A stretch of DNA of 64,000 nucleotides, taken from positions 62,001-126,000 of the forward strand of contig NZ_JAAQWN010000014.1 of the NCBI RefSeq assembly GCF_012985465.1, given 5' to 3'. Below, in pieces: positions 55,797 through 64,000 of the stretch. The stretch comes from Pseudomonas sp. WS 5079 (GTDB lineage: Bacteria; Pseudomonadota; Gammaproteobacteria; Pseudomonadales; Pseudomonadaceae). How positions within the stretch are numbered: the stretch's first letter is position 1; every line of letters begins with the position of its first letter. Position numbers and translations under genes: made by a program. The notes below the pieces were generated by a model. That model was not told the DNA's origin. It worked only from the letters and a program-made list of their open reading frames with translations, and did no database searches.

Positions 55797-56463
55797 ACGG
55801 CAGCAGGCGCAGCCGGCCATCAGCATCGCACTGGGCACGCACGTCGTTATAATTTGCAATAGCCCCATGCTCCGTCAGCATCGGCTCGCCATGGGTGGAT
55901 GTCACCACTACCACGTCCGCGCCCGCCGCCTCGCCTGCACGAATGCCCGCCGCTGCATCCTCGAACACCAGGCACTCGCCTATCGGCACTCCCAAACGCC
56001 GCGCGCCGAGCAGATAACAGGTCGGGTCCGGCTTGCCATTGGTCACATCCTCAGCCGTAACCATGACGGCCGGCGGGACCAGGCCTGCGGCGTGCATACG
56101 GCTCAACGCAAGGGCCTTGGGCGCAGAAGTGACCACGGCCCAGCAGTGCGCAGGCAAGCTCTGCAAAAAGGCCACGGCACCTGGGATTGCCACCACGCCC
56201 TCCACGTCCTCGATCTCTGCCTCGGTAATAGCGCGCGCTTGCGCGTGCGCGTCCACCCCTGGCAAGGCCTGGCGGCTGATCGTGTCGATGGCCCGCACGC
56301 CATGGATGGTGGTCAGGAACGCCTCGACGTCCAGGCCATGGCGCAGCGCCCAGGCAGCCCAGACCCGCTCTGCGGCGGCGATGGAGTTAAGGAGCGTGCC
56401 ATCCATATCAAACAGAAATGCACGGTACTGGCGATCAAATACGGCCGGATGTTTGGCGGACAC
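55783..56463 (-). CDS. HAD-superfamily phosphatase (sugar-phosphatase type)
   Basis: 226 aa. Motif I FLFDMDGTLLNS (about 16-27), motif II TSAPKA (about 114), Lys in DVTNGKPDPTCYL and motif III VFEDAAAGIRAGEAAG. The C1 cap with HGLDVEAFLTTIHGVRA resembles the GPP/YfbT/sugar-phosphatase branch. Substrate not readable. No co-directional partner. Confidence 0.82.
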   Translation of the reverse strand: MSAKHPAVFDRQYRAFLFDMDGTLLNSIAAAERVWAAWALRHGLDVEAFLTTIHGVRAIDTISRQALPGVDAHAQARAITEAEIEDVEGVVAIPGAVAFLQSLPAHCWAVVTSAPKALALSRMHAAGLVPPAVMVTAEDVTNGKPDPTCYLLGARRLGVPIGECLVFEDAAAGIRAGEAAGADVVVVTSTHGEPMLTEHGAIANYNDVRAQCDADGRLRLLPSTTA

Positions 56464-56556
56464 TGCTGGGTTTCCTCGTGCGCTCGTCGCCCGTGGTTGG
56501 GCCGTGATGCAATCTACGGATCAGCCCAGGCGTTGTAAACGGCGGATCGGCCATCA

Positions 56557-57195
56557 TCAACAGACCTGGCCAGCGCTCTCGGCGATGTCACGTGGAGTAT
56601 TCCAGGCGGCCAGGATTGCCACCCGCAGCCCTTCAACCGTTGTCGCCAACGCCATCGAGGGCTGAGGCTCGGCCGCCTGCCCTGGCAGAAAAGGCACATG
56701 GATAAACCCACTGCGCACTCCCGACCCCGCCAACGCATGCTGCAAGCTGTAGAACACCTGATTGCATACGAAAGTGCCCGCTGTGTGCGAGACCGAGGCG
56801 GCAATTCCGGCCGTGCGTAGCGCCTTGACCATGGCCTTGACCGGCAAGGTGCTGAAGTAGGCAGCAGGCCCCCCAGGAATCACTGCCGTATCCACGGGCT
56901 GGGCACCGAGGTTGTCCGGGATCCGTGCATCGTTGAGATTGATCGCAACCCGCTCGATGGAAATATCACTGCGCCCAGGTCCCAGCCCGGTAGCAATCAC
57001 CAGTTGCGGTCGATGCTCGGCCAATAACTGTTCCAGGCAGGCGCCGGCAGTGGCGAAGGCACAGGGCAATTGGCGGGCGACGATTGTCACCCCGTCTTGC
57101 AGTTGCACCCCATCCAGCAGGCGCACTGCCTCCCAGGACGGGTTGATCAAGTCTTGATCGAACGGCTCGAAACCCGTCAGCAGCACAGTCCCCAT
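56557..57195 (-). CDS. pcp: Pyrrolidone-carboxylate peptidase
   Basis: 212 aa. Catalytic triad Glu in GLGPGRSDISIERVAINL, Cys in GTFVCNQVFY (about 141) and His in GFIHVPFLPGQ (about 164). Removes N-terminal pyroglutamate from peptides. ATG 57195 preferred (GAGG 5 bases upstream) over GTG 57198/57201. Downstream of the two membrane genes of the same operon. Confidence 0.93.
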   Translation of the reverse strand: MGTVLLTGFEPFDQDLINPSWEAVRLLDGVQLQDGVTIVARQLPCAFATAGACLEQLLAEHRPQLVIATGLGPGRSDISIERVAINLNDARIPDNLGAQPVDTAVIPGGPAAYFSTLPVKAMVKALRTAGIAASVSHTAGTFVCNQVFYSLQHALAGSGVRSGFIHVPFLPGQAAEPQPSMALATTVEGLRVAILAAWNTPRDIAESAGQVC

Positions 57196-57202
57196 CACCA
57201 CC

Positions 57203-58153
57203 TCACATCAATACATAAAGAAGGACGATATTGACCAGCAACATCATCAACGCTGTGGGCATCTGCGCCTTGATCACCGCGTTTTTGTCCGGTAACTCCA
57301 GGAGCGCCGCAGGCACAATATTGAAGTTCGCCGCCATCGGGGTCATCAGCGTGCCGCAGTACCCGGAAAACATGCCGATGGCCGCCATCACCGCCGGGTT
57401 GCCGCCATAAATGCCCACCAGTACCGGCACCCCAACCCCGCCGGTCATGACCGGGAAGGCGGCGAAGCCGTTACCCATGATCACGGTGAACAGCGCCATG
57501 CCCAGCACGTAGACCATCACCGCCACCAACTTGTAATCCAGGTTGATGTAGGTGGTGGTGACATGAGCCACGGCCGTGCCAACGCCGGCTTCGTTGAACA
57601 GCAGGCCGAGCATGGCCAGCATCTGCGGCAGCACCATGGCCCAGCCCAGGGCTTCGGTCAGGCGTCGCGATTCACGCAAGGCCTGCACCGGCGTATCGCG
57701 GGTCAGCCAGCAGGCCAACCCCAGGGCAATCAGGCAACCGAGCCCCAGGGACACGAACGTGGTGTTCTTCGGATCCAGCAGCGGCACGCCACCAATCTCG
57801 GTGTTCTTGAGCAGCACCGAGCCAATCACCGTGGTCAACGGAATGGCCAGGGCCGGAATAAATAGTTTATGGCCCAGCCGGCCAGCGCTGGCGCGGGACG
57901 CCTTGTCATGCAACTCGGCATGGGTGCCACGCCCTACACCGCCGAGCCCGGCGATCAGTGCCATCAGCACCACGCCAACACCCACCACCACCGACGGCAG
58001 GTGCTCGCCCACCAAAAACGGAATGGCGAACAGCAACCAGAACAACGCGCTTGACCAACGCTTGGGATGGGTCCGGTCAGCCAGGATCATGCCCGCCGTA
58101 ATCAGCAACAAAACGCCGGCGAGCCAGTACAGGTATTGGATGGAAATGATCAT
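57203..58153 (-). CDS. DUF979 membrane protein, probable 5-oxoproline transporter subunit
   Basis: 316 aa, about nine membrane segments. GNGFAAFPVMTGGVGVP and FSGYCGTLMTPMAANFNIVPAALLELPDKNAVIKAQ are conserved regions. It pairs with a DUF969 protein and pcp, an arrangement suggesting uptake of 5-oxoproline or pyroglutamyl peptides. Overlaps DUF969 by 4 bases. Confidence 0.82.
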   Translation of the reverse strand: MIISIQYLYWLAGVLLLITAGMILADRTHPKRWSSALFWLLFAIPFLVGEHLPSVVVGVGVVLMALIAGLGGVGRGTHAELHDKASRASAGRLGHKLFIPALAIPLTTVIGSVLLKNTEIGGVPLLDPKNTTFVSLGLGCLIALGLACWLTRDTPVQALRESRRLTEALGWAMVLPQMLAMLGLLFNEAGVGTAVAHVTTTYINLDYKLVAVMVYVLGMALFTVIMGNGFAAFPVMTGGVGVPVLVGIYGGNPAVMAAIGMFSGYCGTLMTPMAANFNIVPAALLELPDKNAVIKAQMPTALMMLLVNIVLLYVLM

Positions 58154-58875
58154 TGCGCGGCCTCCGACTGAGCGGTGACTGGCGCAGTGGCCGTCAGTTC
58201 ACGCGTCAGCCTTCGGTCAAAGCGATGCAAGCGTATGGCATGCACAATGAACGCACAAATCGCCGTGGGGATGCCCCACACCGCAATATGCAGCGGCTCG
58301 ACATCAATACCCGAACCCAGCAGGAAGGTATGCATCAGGGCAATCGCACCAAAGGCCACGAAGATGTCTTCACCAAAAAACAGCCCCACGTTGTCTGTGG
58401 CGGCGCACATCGCCAGGACCTTGTGCCGCACCTTGTCCGGCAGTTTTCCGAAGCGTTTCTCGGCAGCGCCTTCCGCCATGGGCGCCAGCAACGGGCGCAC
58501 CATTTGCGGGTGCCCGCCAAGGCTGGTCAGGCCCATGGCCGCCGTGGACTCACGAACAAACAGATAGATGATCAACAGGCGCCCGACGGTGGCGCGCTCG
58601 AAGCGCGCAATCCAGTTCTGCGCGTGCAGGCGCAGGCCATGGCGCTCCAGCAGGCCGATGACGGCCAGGGGCAGCAACAGGATCAGTTGCAAGGCGCGGG
58701 TCTGCAGGAAGCCATCGCCCATGGTGGCGAGGATTTTTTCCAGGGGGAAGTGCGCGGCAAATCCGGTGGCAATCGCCGCCGCCGTTACCACCAGCAACGG
58801 ATTGAAGCGCAACACAAAGCCGACCACGATGACGAGCACGCCAATCAGCGGCCACAGGTTCACAACAGTTTGCAT
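58150..58875 (-). CDS. DUF969 membrane protein, probable 5-oxoproline transporter subunit
   Basis: 241 aa, about six membrane segments. Conserved YLFVRESTAAMGLTSLGGHPQMVRPLLAPMAEGAAEKRFG and ATDNVGLFFGEDIFVAFGAIAL. First gene of the DUF969-DUF979-pcp operon. AAGGA before ATG 58875. Substrate inferred from linkage to pcp. Confidence 0.82.
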   Translation of the reverse strand: MQTVVNLWPLIGVLVIVVGFVLRFNPLLVVTAAAIATGFAAHFPLEKILATMGDGFLQTRALQLILLLPLAVIGLLERHGLRLHAQNWIARFERATVGRLLIIYLFVRESTAAMGLTSLGGHPQMVRPLLAPMAEGAAEKRFGKLPDKVRHKVLAMCAATDNVGLFFGEDIFVAFGAIALMHTFLLGSGIDVEPLHIAVWGIPTAICAFIVHAIRLHRFDRRLTRELTATAPVTAQSEAAQ

Positions 58876-59075
58876 GGCGTTGAGTCCTTGATTGCGTGCT
58901 GCGACGCCTGCATCGCCGATAAACGATAACGGGCAGCCCGACGCGGATTTTTATTATTGACCGGGTAGGTCGAGGGTCACTGGCGGGCATCTTTGCCGCT
59001 TGGAGCGGAGGGTGTCCAACAAGAAAAATTGTTGCTGCAAATCAATAAAGTTTGTGAGGGGATGTAATCCAATCA

Positions 59076-59116
59076 GGGCTTGCCACGATGTGCAAGGCTC
59101 AAACCGTGGCAAGCCC
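59076..59116 (+). terminator. 12-base-stem hairpin with T-tract
   Basis: GGGCTTGCCACG and CGTGGCAAGCCC are exact complements with a 17-base loop, followed by TTTT in the plus direction. No plus-strand gene precedes it within 250 bases, so it may end a small RNA or serve the minus-strand phosphatase. Confidence 0.6.
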
Positions 59117-59136
59117 TTTTGGGTCAACCTGCTTGA

Positions 59137-59985
59137 TCAGGGCTGCCAAGCCTTGGAGCCGGCTGCAGCCTTGAATTTGGCGCTGTTTTGCGGTGTGGCG
59201 GGCGGCTCGGAATCACCAAAGATGGCTTTGAGCCAATGCCCATCGGTGGGGTTGGGGAAGAGAATAAACTTGCGCCCGAACTGTTGTTTATCCTCGGTCA
59301 TCAACGCCATGCGTTGCTGCACATCAGACACGTAGTACTTGCGTTTGAAGTCATTGAGGTTGTCGCCCAGCATCACGACCACCTCATAATCCTTGGCAAT
59401 TTCTATCTGCCGGGGCTCTTTATTGGAAGAGTCGCGATAAACCGTCAGGTGCTTTTCATCGGCAAAGGGCAGCTTGTTCTTACGCAGGTTGGCCAAGGCG
59501 TACTCATAGGTTTTTTCGCCCTGGTCACGGCTCGTGACGTAGAAAACCTCGACCCCTTTGGCTTGCGCATAACTCAAGAACTCCACTGCACCGGGGGTGG
59601 CCACCGGGCCGTTTTCAGCCACCCATTGGTCCCAGGCGGCATCATCGAAGAACTCTTTGTCCGAATTGATCATGTAGCCCCAATAGCTATTGCTGCTCAA
59701 CACGGTGTCGTCGATGTCACTGATGATCGCCAACGGCCGATCACCGGCCTTATGCGCTTGCAGAGCGCTGTCCAGGCGCATCTTGGCGACGTTGAAACCT
59801 TGATAGTAGAGCGCCTCGAATTCAGCAGCCGTCTGCCTCCAGGCAACGGCTGCCGTCAAATCATTGGAAACAGCGCCTGTGACTTGCCCGGACCATGCGG
59901 GCGCGCACTGAAGCATCAAAAGCGAGAAGAGAATGGGAGCGGCCAGGATCTTGTTGGTTTTCTCTACTTTCATTTTCAAACCCAT
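59137..59985 (-). CDS. Secreted HAD acid phosphatase (e(P4)/class C type)
   Basis: 282 aa with signal peptide (MKVEKTNKILAAPILFSLLMLQ..., cleavage near WSG). Motif I is ISDIDDTVLSSN (about 88-99) with Asp nucleophile, plus PGAVEFLSYAQAKGVEVFYVTSRDQGEK (motif II) and VVVMLGDNLNDF (motif III). It frees phosphate from nucleotides in the periplasm. ATG 59985 or the in-frame 59973 could start it. Confidence 0.88.
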   Translation of the reverse strand: MGLKMKVEKTNKILAAPILFSLLMLQCAPAWSGQVTGAVSNDLTAAVAWRQTAAEFEALYYQGFNVAKMRLDSALQAHKAGDRPLAIISDIDDTVLSSNSYWGYMINSDKEFFDDAAWDQWVAENGPVATPGAVEFLSYAQAKGVEVFYVTSRDQGEKTYEYALANLRKNKLPFADEKHLTVYRDSSNKEPRQIEIAKDYEVVVMLGDNLNDFKRKYYVSDVQQRMALMTEDKQQFGRKFILFPNPTDGHWLKAIFGDSEPPATPQNSAKFKAAAGSKAWQP

Positions 59986-60112
59986 AGTTAAGCTCTAGAC
60001 AGCCTCAGCAGGCACTGCAAGGGTGTTGTTCTATAACACCCGGCAGGCCGGCTCAATATGGGTGTCGCGATCATGGATCAATCAGACGCAACTTGCGCAC
60101 ACACTGTGCGGT

Positions 60113-62575
60113 TTACCACTGATGTGTGTAGCTTGCCGTCAGTACGGTGCCTGGCGCAGGCAGGTGGCTGGTGTTGTTGCTGCTACGCATCAGTTGACTG
60201 TAAAGCGGGTAGTAACTGCGATTGAACAGGTTCTGGACCCCCATGCTGACCTGATCATTTTCACTGAGTTGGTATTGGCTGATCATATCGACGGTGGTGT
60301 AACTGTCGACCTTGCGTCGCCCAAAGCTGGCAACACCATCCAGGCGATAGTCGGCGCCGTCAAAAAAGTTGGCCTGCAAGCGGTTGCTCCAGGCTTCAGT
60401 CGGCTTGAACTCCAGGTACGCGGTCAGTTTGAGCGGCGGGATGCGATACCCGGTCATGTCTTGCCAGCCACGGCCTTCGGGCTGCTCCCGGCCTTTGATC
60501 CAGGTAAAGGTGCCGCCGGCGCCCCAGCGCTCATCGTCGGTCAGCCAGTCGGCACTGCCTTCCACACCGTAGATTCGCTCTTGGGTGCGGGTCAGGATCA
60601 GGCCATTGTTGAAACTCTGCACATCCCCAAGCTTGGACGTGGTGTAGAACACGGCCAGCGAGGCCAATGTCTGCTCGCCCAGCGCGCCGCGCCAGCCCAG
60701 TTCGTAGTTGTTGGTTTTCACCGGCTCCAGGTTGGAGGAGCCGATATCGAATCCACGCCGGGCATTGCGCATTTGCACCCCGATATCGGGCAACTGGAAG
60801 CCCTGGCTGAACGCCGCGTAGACCTCCTGGCCCGCTACCGGCGAGTAGGTCAGGCTGATGTTGGACAGCACCGAATCATAGTGCACCTTGCCCCCGCGAA
60901 CAGTGGCCGGCTGGGTCGCTGCCGACTCCGAGAGCGGGATAAAGTCATCGTACTGGGCAGTGGCATATTCGTAGCGTACGCCGCCTTCCACCGACCATTG
61001 TTCGTTGAGCTTATGCTGCAACTGTGCAAAGCCGCCGAGGCTGCGGGTTGTCAGGTCGGGCATGTAGGTGAGCTTGCCGATCTTGTCAAACACCCTGCCG
61101 CCGCTGGCGTCAAAGGCTCGCGGGTCGAAGATGTCGATGGGCATGTCGCTGCGCTCCTGGTTGAAGTCAGCGCCCCATAACAACTCTGTGTTGCCCAGGC
61201 TCCCCAGCGGCGTGCGTAGCGTGACCCGGCTGCCAAACACTTCACTGTTCTGCATGACCTGGTCGACATTGCGTCCACGGGTCGCCACTGCGCGGGCATC
61301 GAACGGCGTGAACCGGGTGAAGTAGTCCCGGTAGTAGATCTGCGCATTGAGCGTGCCGCCCAGCACGTCGGCATGGGCGTACTCCAGGTTGAGCAGGGTG
61401 TTCTTGATCTGGTTCTGCTCCTCCAACGACAGGCCGGACAACGGGCGCGCAGGCACCGAGCCCGCAGGAAGCCTGGCCACGGACGGGTCGGAGGTGTAGT
61501 CGCTGTTTTGCTCGGCGTTGTAATGGCTGGCAGAAAGCTGGATGCGCTGCACATCATCAAGGCGCAAGCCCAACTTGCCGCCGACATTGAAGGTGTTGGA
61601 GTCGAACAGATCGCCCTGGCTTGGCTCTGGCGCAAGGCGGTGCCCCTTGGCGTCGTAGGAGGCGCCAATGTGGCGGGCACCAAAGTCCAGTGCGTAATCC
61701 ACCCGGCCCTGGGACCCGGCAACATGATGCTGCAACTGGCCGCCCAGGCCATCGCTACCCAGTTTGCTCAAGGGCGAGACGGCGCTCAGGCTGGTGGTCG
61801 CTCGCGGCTCGCCGCCTGCCGGACGCGTCGTGATGGAGATGATGCCTCCAGTCGCACCGGCGCCGTAGATCGCACTGCTGCCACGGATCACTTCGATACG
61901 CTCGATCAGCGCGGGGTCGATGTTCGCCAGGTTGCGCGAGGAATCGCGGTTGGTATTGAGCGGAACACCGTCGACCAGCACCAGCATCGTCCGCCCGCGC
62001 AAGGTTTGCCCGTAGTCGGTAATGGTCCGGCTTGAGTCGGCCATGCCCGGGATGCTCTTGGCCAGCAAGGTGGCCAGGCTGTCCGAGCCCTGACGCAGTT
62101 GCTCCAACTGTTTGTGTTCGATGACATTGACCTGGCGAGCCTGGGGCACCAGGTCGCTGTCGAGCCGCGAGGCGCTGATGGTCAGGCTGGCCAGCTCCAT
62201 TGTGCCTGGCGTGGGGGCTGGCGCCTGGGAGGTGTTGGCGGTATGCCCCTGGACCACCAGGAACGTTTGCTCATCACGCGCCTGCACCGTCAGCCCGCTT
62301 TGGCCGAGCAACCGTTCAAGTGCTTCCTGCAATGTGTAGCGCCCGCGCAAGGCCGGTGCGGTCTTGCCGGCCGTGATTTCACTGGCGAACAGGATCTGTG
62401 CCGAAGATTGCCGGGCTACGGCATTCAGGGATTTCTCCAGCGATGCGGCCGGAACATCGAAATCAACCGGGGCAGACTCTGCCAACGACCATTGGCTCAG
62501 GAGCAAGCTGCTGGCCAGCAAGGACATGCGCACCGGCGCGCGCAGGAAGGACTGACTCACGTTTTTATTCTCCAC
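60113..62575 (-). CDS. TonB-dependent siderophore receptor with signalling domain (Fec type)
   Basis: 820 aa. Signal peptide, then STN domain (about 36-110: FDVPAASLEKSLNAVARQSSAQILF, LRGRYTLQEALERLLGQSGLTVQ) that talks to FecR, TonB box region LASLTISASR, plug and 22-strand barrel ending YTHQW. The barrel sequence looks closer to hydroxamate/citrate-siderophore receptors such as IutA than to FecA, but the ligand is not certain. Confidence 0.88.
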   Translation of the reverse strand: MENKNVSQSFLRAPVRMSLLASSLLLSQWSLAESAPVDFDVPAASLEKSLNAVARQSSAQILFASEITAGKTAPALRGRYTLQEALERLLGQSGLTVQARDEQTFLVVQGHTANTSQAPAPTPGTMELASLTISASRLDSDLVPQARQVNVIEHKQLEQLRQGSDSLATLLAKSIPGMADSSRTITDYGQTLRGRTMLVLVDGVPLNTNRDSSRNLANIDPALIERIEVIRGSSAIYGAGATGGIISITTRPAGGEPRATTSLSAVSPLSKLGSDGLGGQLQHHVAGSQGRVDYALDFGARHIGASYDAKGHRLAPEPSQGDLFDSNTFNVGGKLGLRLDDVQRIQLSASHYNAEQNSDYTSDPSVARLPAGSVPARPLSGLSLEEQNQIKNTLLNLEYAHADVLGGTLNAQIYYRDYFTRFTPFDARAVATRGRNVDQVMQNSEVFGSRVTLRTPLGSLGNTELLWGADFNQERSDMPIDIFDPRAFDASGGRVFDKIGKLTYMPDLTTRSLGGFAQLQHKLNEQWSVEGGVRYEYATAQYDDFIPLSESAATQPATVRGGKVHYDSVLSNISLTYSPVAGQEVYAAFSQGFQLPDIGVQMRNARRGFDIGSSNLEPVKTNNYELGWRGALGEQTLASLAVFYTTSKLGDVQSFNNGLILTRTQERIYGVEGSADWLTDDERWGAGGTFTWIKGREQPEGRGWQDMTGYRIPPLKLTAYLEFKPTEAWSNRLQANFFDGADYRLDGVASFGRRKVDSYTTVDMISQYQLSENDQVSMGVQNLFNRSYYPLYSQLMRSSNNTSHLPAPGTVLTASYTHQW

Positions 62576-62636
62576 GAAGTAGGGTTACAGGGAGATAGCC
62601 GTCAGCACTGCGGCGCAACCCTACCTCGGTTGAAGA

Positions 62637-63479
62637 TTATTTTTTCTGGCCGGGGGAATCGATCAGGACCGAGCCATCGGCCGCAGTGGAAACGCGCACC
62701 GGCAGGATCCCGGGCAACAGCGCCAGCAAGCGATCAACGTGACCACTGTCAAACACACCGGAAACCGGCAGGCGCGCAAGCCGGGGGTCCATGAGCCTTA
62801 TGGGCTGGCGGTGATAGCGCTGCAGTGTGTCGATGACGTCTTCGAGCGGAGTGCTTTCAAAGACCAGCCGGCTTTGTTGCCAGGCGGTGACGTCATCCAC
62901 GTCCACCCGTCCCAACCGAGCCTCTTGCCCCTTATGCACACGCAACTGCTGCCCGGGCTCCAGCGCAGCCACTGCCCCCGTAGCGGCCGCACGCACGGCG
63001 ACCCTGCCTTCAGCCACCGTGATCTGCACATCCTGTTCCTGACGCCTGACGTTAAAACGGGTGCCCACCACTCGCACCACAGCCAACCCGGCATCGACCA
63101 GAAACGGCCGGTAGACCATCGGCGACACTTCAAACAACGCCTGCCCCGCCTTCAGCTCGACCTGGCGGCTGCGCAGGTGCCAACTGATCGTCATCTCGGT
63201 GTTGCTGTCGAGCAACACCTGAGTGCCATCAGCCAGCAGCAGCGCCTGGCGCTGCCCTACCTGGCTGGCAACGTGCTCGCTGCGGTAGGCAGGATCAATC
63301 CAGGCCACACCTGCAACAATCGCCAACAGCAGCAGCCCGAGGGTTTTTCCTGCCGGGCGTTTGTTTTTCGCGGGCGTCGGCGGGGGCAACGGAAATCGTT
63401 GCTTGAGGTCCTCACGAACCCGCGCGATGGCCTCGTCTTCCTGGCTGAAGTCCTTGCTCTTGTGCGGGTCGCGACTCAT
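62637..63479 (-). CDS. FecR-type anti-sigma/signal transducer, short N-terminus
   Basis: 280 aa. One membrane segment (about 49-65), periplasmic FecR domain (DGTQVLLDSNTEMTISWHLRSRQVELKAGQALFEV, VVGTRFNVRRQEQDVQITVAEGRVAVRA) and a C-terminal STN-binding part. The cytoplasmic part is only about 45 residues, lacking a normal DUF4880 segment. Overlaps the sigma gene by 4 bases. Confidence 0.88.
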   Translation of the reverse strand: MSRDPHKSKDFSQEDEAIARVREDLKQRFPLPPPTPAKNKRPAGKTLGLLLLAIVAGVAWIDPAYRSEHVASQVGQRQALLLADGTQVLLDSNTEMTISWHLRSRQVELKAGQALFEVSPMVYRPFLVDAGLAVVRVVGTRFNVRRQEQDVQITVAEGRVAVRAAATGAVAALEPGQQLRVHKGQEARLGRVDVDDVTAWQQSRLVFESTPLEDVIDTLQRYHRQPIRLMDPRLARLPVSGVFDSGHVDRLLALLPGILPVRVSTAADGSVLIDSPGQKK

Positions 63480-63997
63480 GGCAAGACCTCCGAGCCTAGA
63501 TGTGCGCGGCAGATCCCCATACCCAGGCGCAGGTGCTTTTCGACGGTTTTCAGGGAAATACCCAGGCGCGCAGCCACTTCGGCCTGGGGCAGTTCATGCA
63601 CTTTGTGCATGACAAACACCATTTGGCAGCGCGGCGGCAGACTGGCAATCGCCTCGGTCAGCAGCTCCAGGGCCCTTTCCCCATCAAGATGACGCTCCTG
63701 GCTCGGCGCACCGCAGACCACTTGTGGCAACACCGAAACACCGACCACCCAACCCTGGCGCCGACGCTCGCTGCGATACCGGCTGATCGCCATATCGCTG
63801 GCGATCTTGCGCAACAAGGCCACTGGCGTGCGCACACCTTGCTTTTCATCCTGCTCAAGCAACTGCAGGCACAAGTCGTGTATCACCTCACGAGCGAAAA
63901 TCCGTTCGCCAAAACGCCGGCGCACATGATCCACCAACTCGTCGTAGTGCCGAACCAATGCTGCCAGCAGTGTGGGTTTTGGAGGGTCGGCCTGCAC
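63476..63997 (-). CDS. FecI-type ECF sigma factor (start near the window edge)
   Basis: 173 aa as far as visible. Sigma-2 about 20-85 (ALVRHYDELVDHVRRRFGERIFAREVIHD) and sigma-4 about 118-165 (LPPRCQMVFVMHKVHELPQAEVAARLGISLKTVEKHLR). The first available start is GTG 63997, 3 bases from the end of the window, so a longer N-terminus is possible. Drives receptor expression with FecR. Confidence 0.87.
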   Translation of the reverse strand: MQADPPKPTLLAALVRHYDELVDHVRRRFGERIFAREVIHDLCLQLLEQDEKQGVRTPVALLRKIASDMAISRYRSERRRQGWVVGVSVLPQVVCGAPSQERHLDGERALELLTEAIASLPPRCQMVFVMHKVHELPQAEVAARLGISLKTVEKHLRLGMGICRAHLGSEVLP

Positions 63998-64000
63998 AAT

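Overview
The window reads as a chromosomal stretch of a fluorescent Pseudomonas of the P. fluorescens group. The evidence is the high GC content, the thrS-infC-rpmI-rplT-pheS-pheT-ihfA-MerR-tRNA-Pro housekeeping block, an RsmE-type CsrA protein, a pfeRSAE enterobactin block, a mexPQ-opmE-like efflux operon, and REP/REPIN repeats with cores such as GTAGGAGCGGGCTTGCCCGC. I saw no insertion sequence, prophage or CRISPR array. Coding density is high and most genes lie in tight operons with 1 to 4 base overlaps.

Layout. 1-2292: the end of an aromatic-acid catabolic cluster (MFS transporter tail, hpaH, hpaI, divergent hpaR). 2499-13472: a biogenic-amine (tyramine/dopamine type) peripheral pathway: FAD amine oxidoreductase, cupin, MoaF, two SDRs, FeaR-like regulator, APC permease with an overlapping small gene, outer-membrane porin, aldehyde dehydrogenase and a Rid protein. 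It feeds 4-hydroxyphenylacetate or homoprotocatechuate into the hpa route. Three of its promoters share a motif that I propose as the FeaR-type operator. 13711-18992: pfeE, pfeA, pfeS and pfeR for ferric-enterobactin sensing, uptake and hydrolysis. 19176-21153: a translationally coupled micro-ORF and royal-jelly/yellow-type lipoprotein, a small membrane protein and a DUF2388 protein.

21273-34315 is the most notable region: a copper-stress island. Five genes (methyltransferase, two fumarase/aspartase-superfamily lyases, two heme-oxygenase-like diiron enzymes) match the enzyme set and order of the fluopsin C (copper-thiohydroxamate antibiotic) pathway of P. aeruginosa. Behind them lie a His/Met-rich periplasmic protein and a complete MexPQ-OpmE-type RND pump. 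Two MerR/CueR-type promoters with the diagnostic 19-base spacer drive flcE and mexP.

34588-42042: tRNA-Pro(GGG) and the translation block, with a strong hairpin between rplT and pheS and an AUU start for infC. 42393-44393: small secreted, cold-shock and hypothetical genes. 44413-51508: a ribose operon (rbsBACRKD plus a secreted nucleoside hydrolase) under a clear promoter and LacI-family operator. 51745-54536: ansB with an Anr/FNR-like box, then a LexA-boxed DUF1654-endA pair and a SPOR lipoprotein. 54784-58875: rsmE, small ORFs, a HAD phosphatase, and a pcp/DUF979/DUF969 operon likely for 5-oxoproline use. 59137-63997: an acid phosphatase and a Fec-type iron system (receptor with signalling domain, a short FecR, and a sigma factor reaching the window edge).
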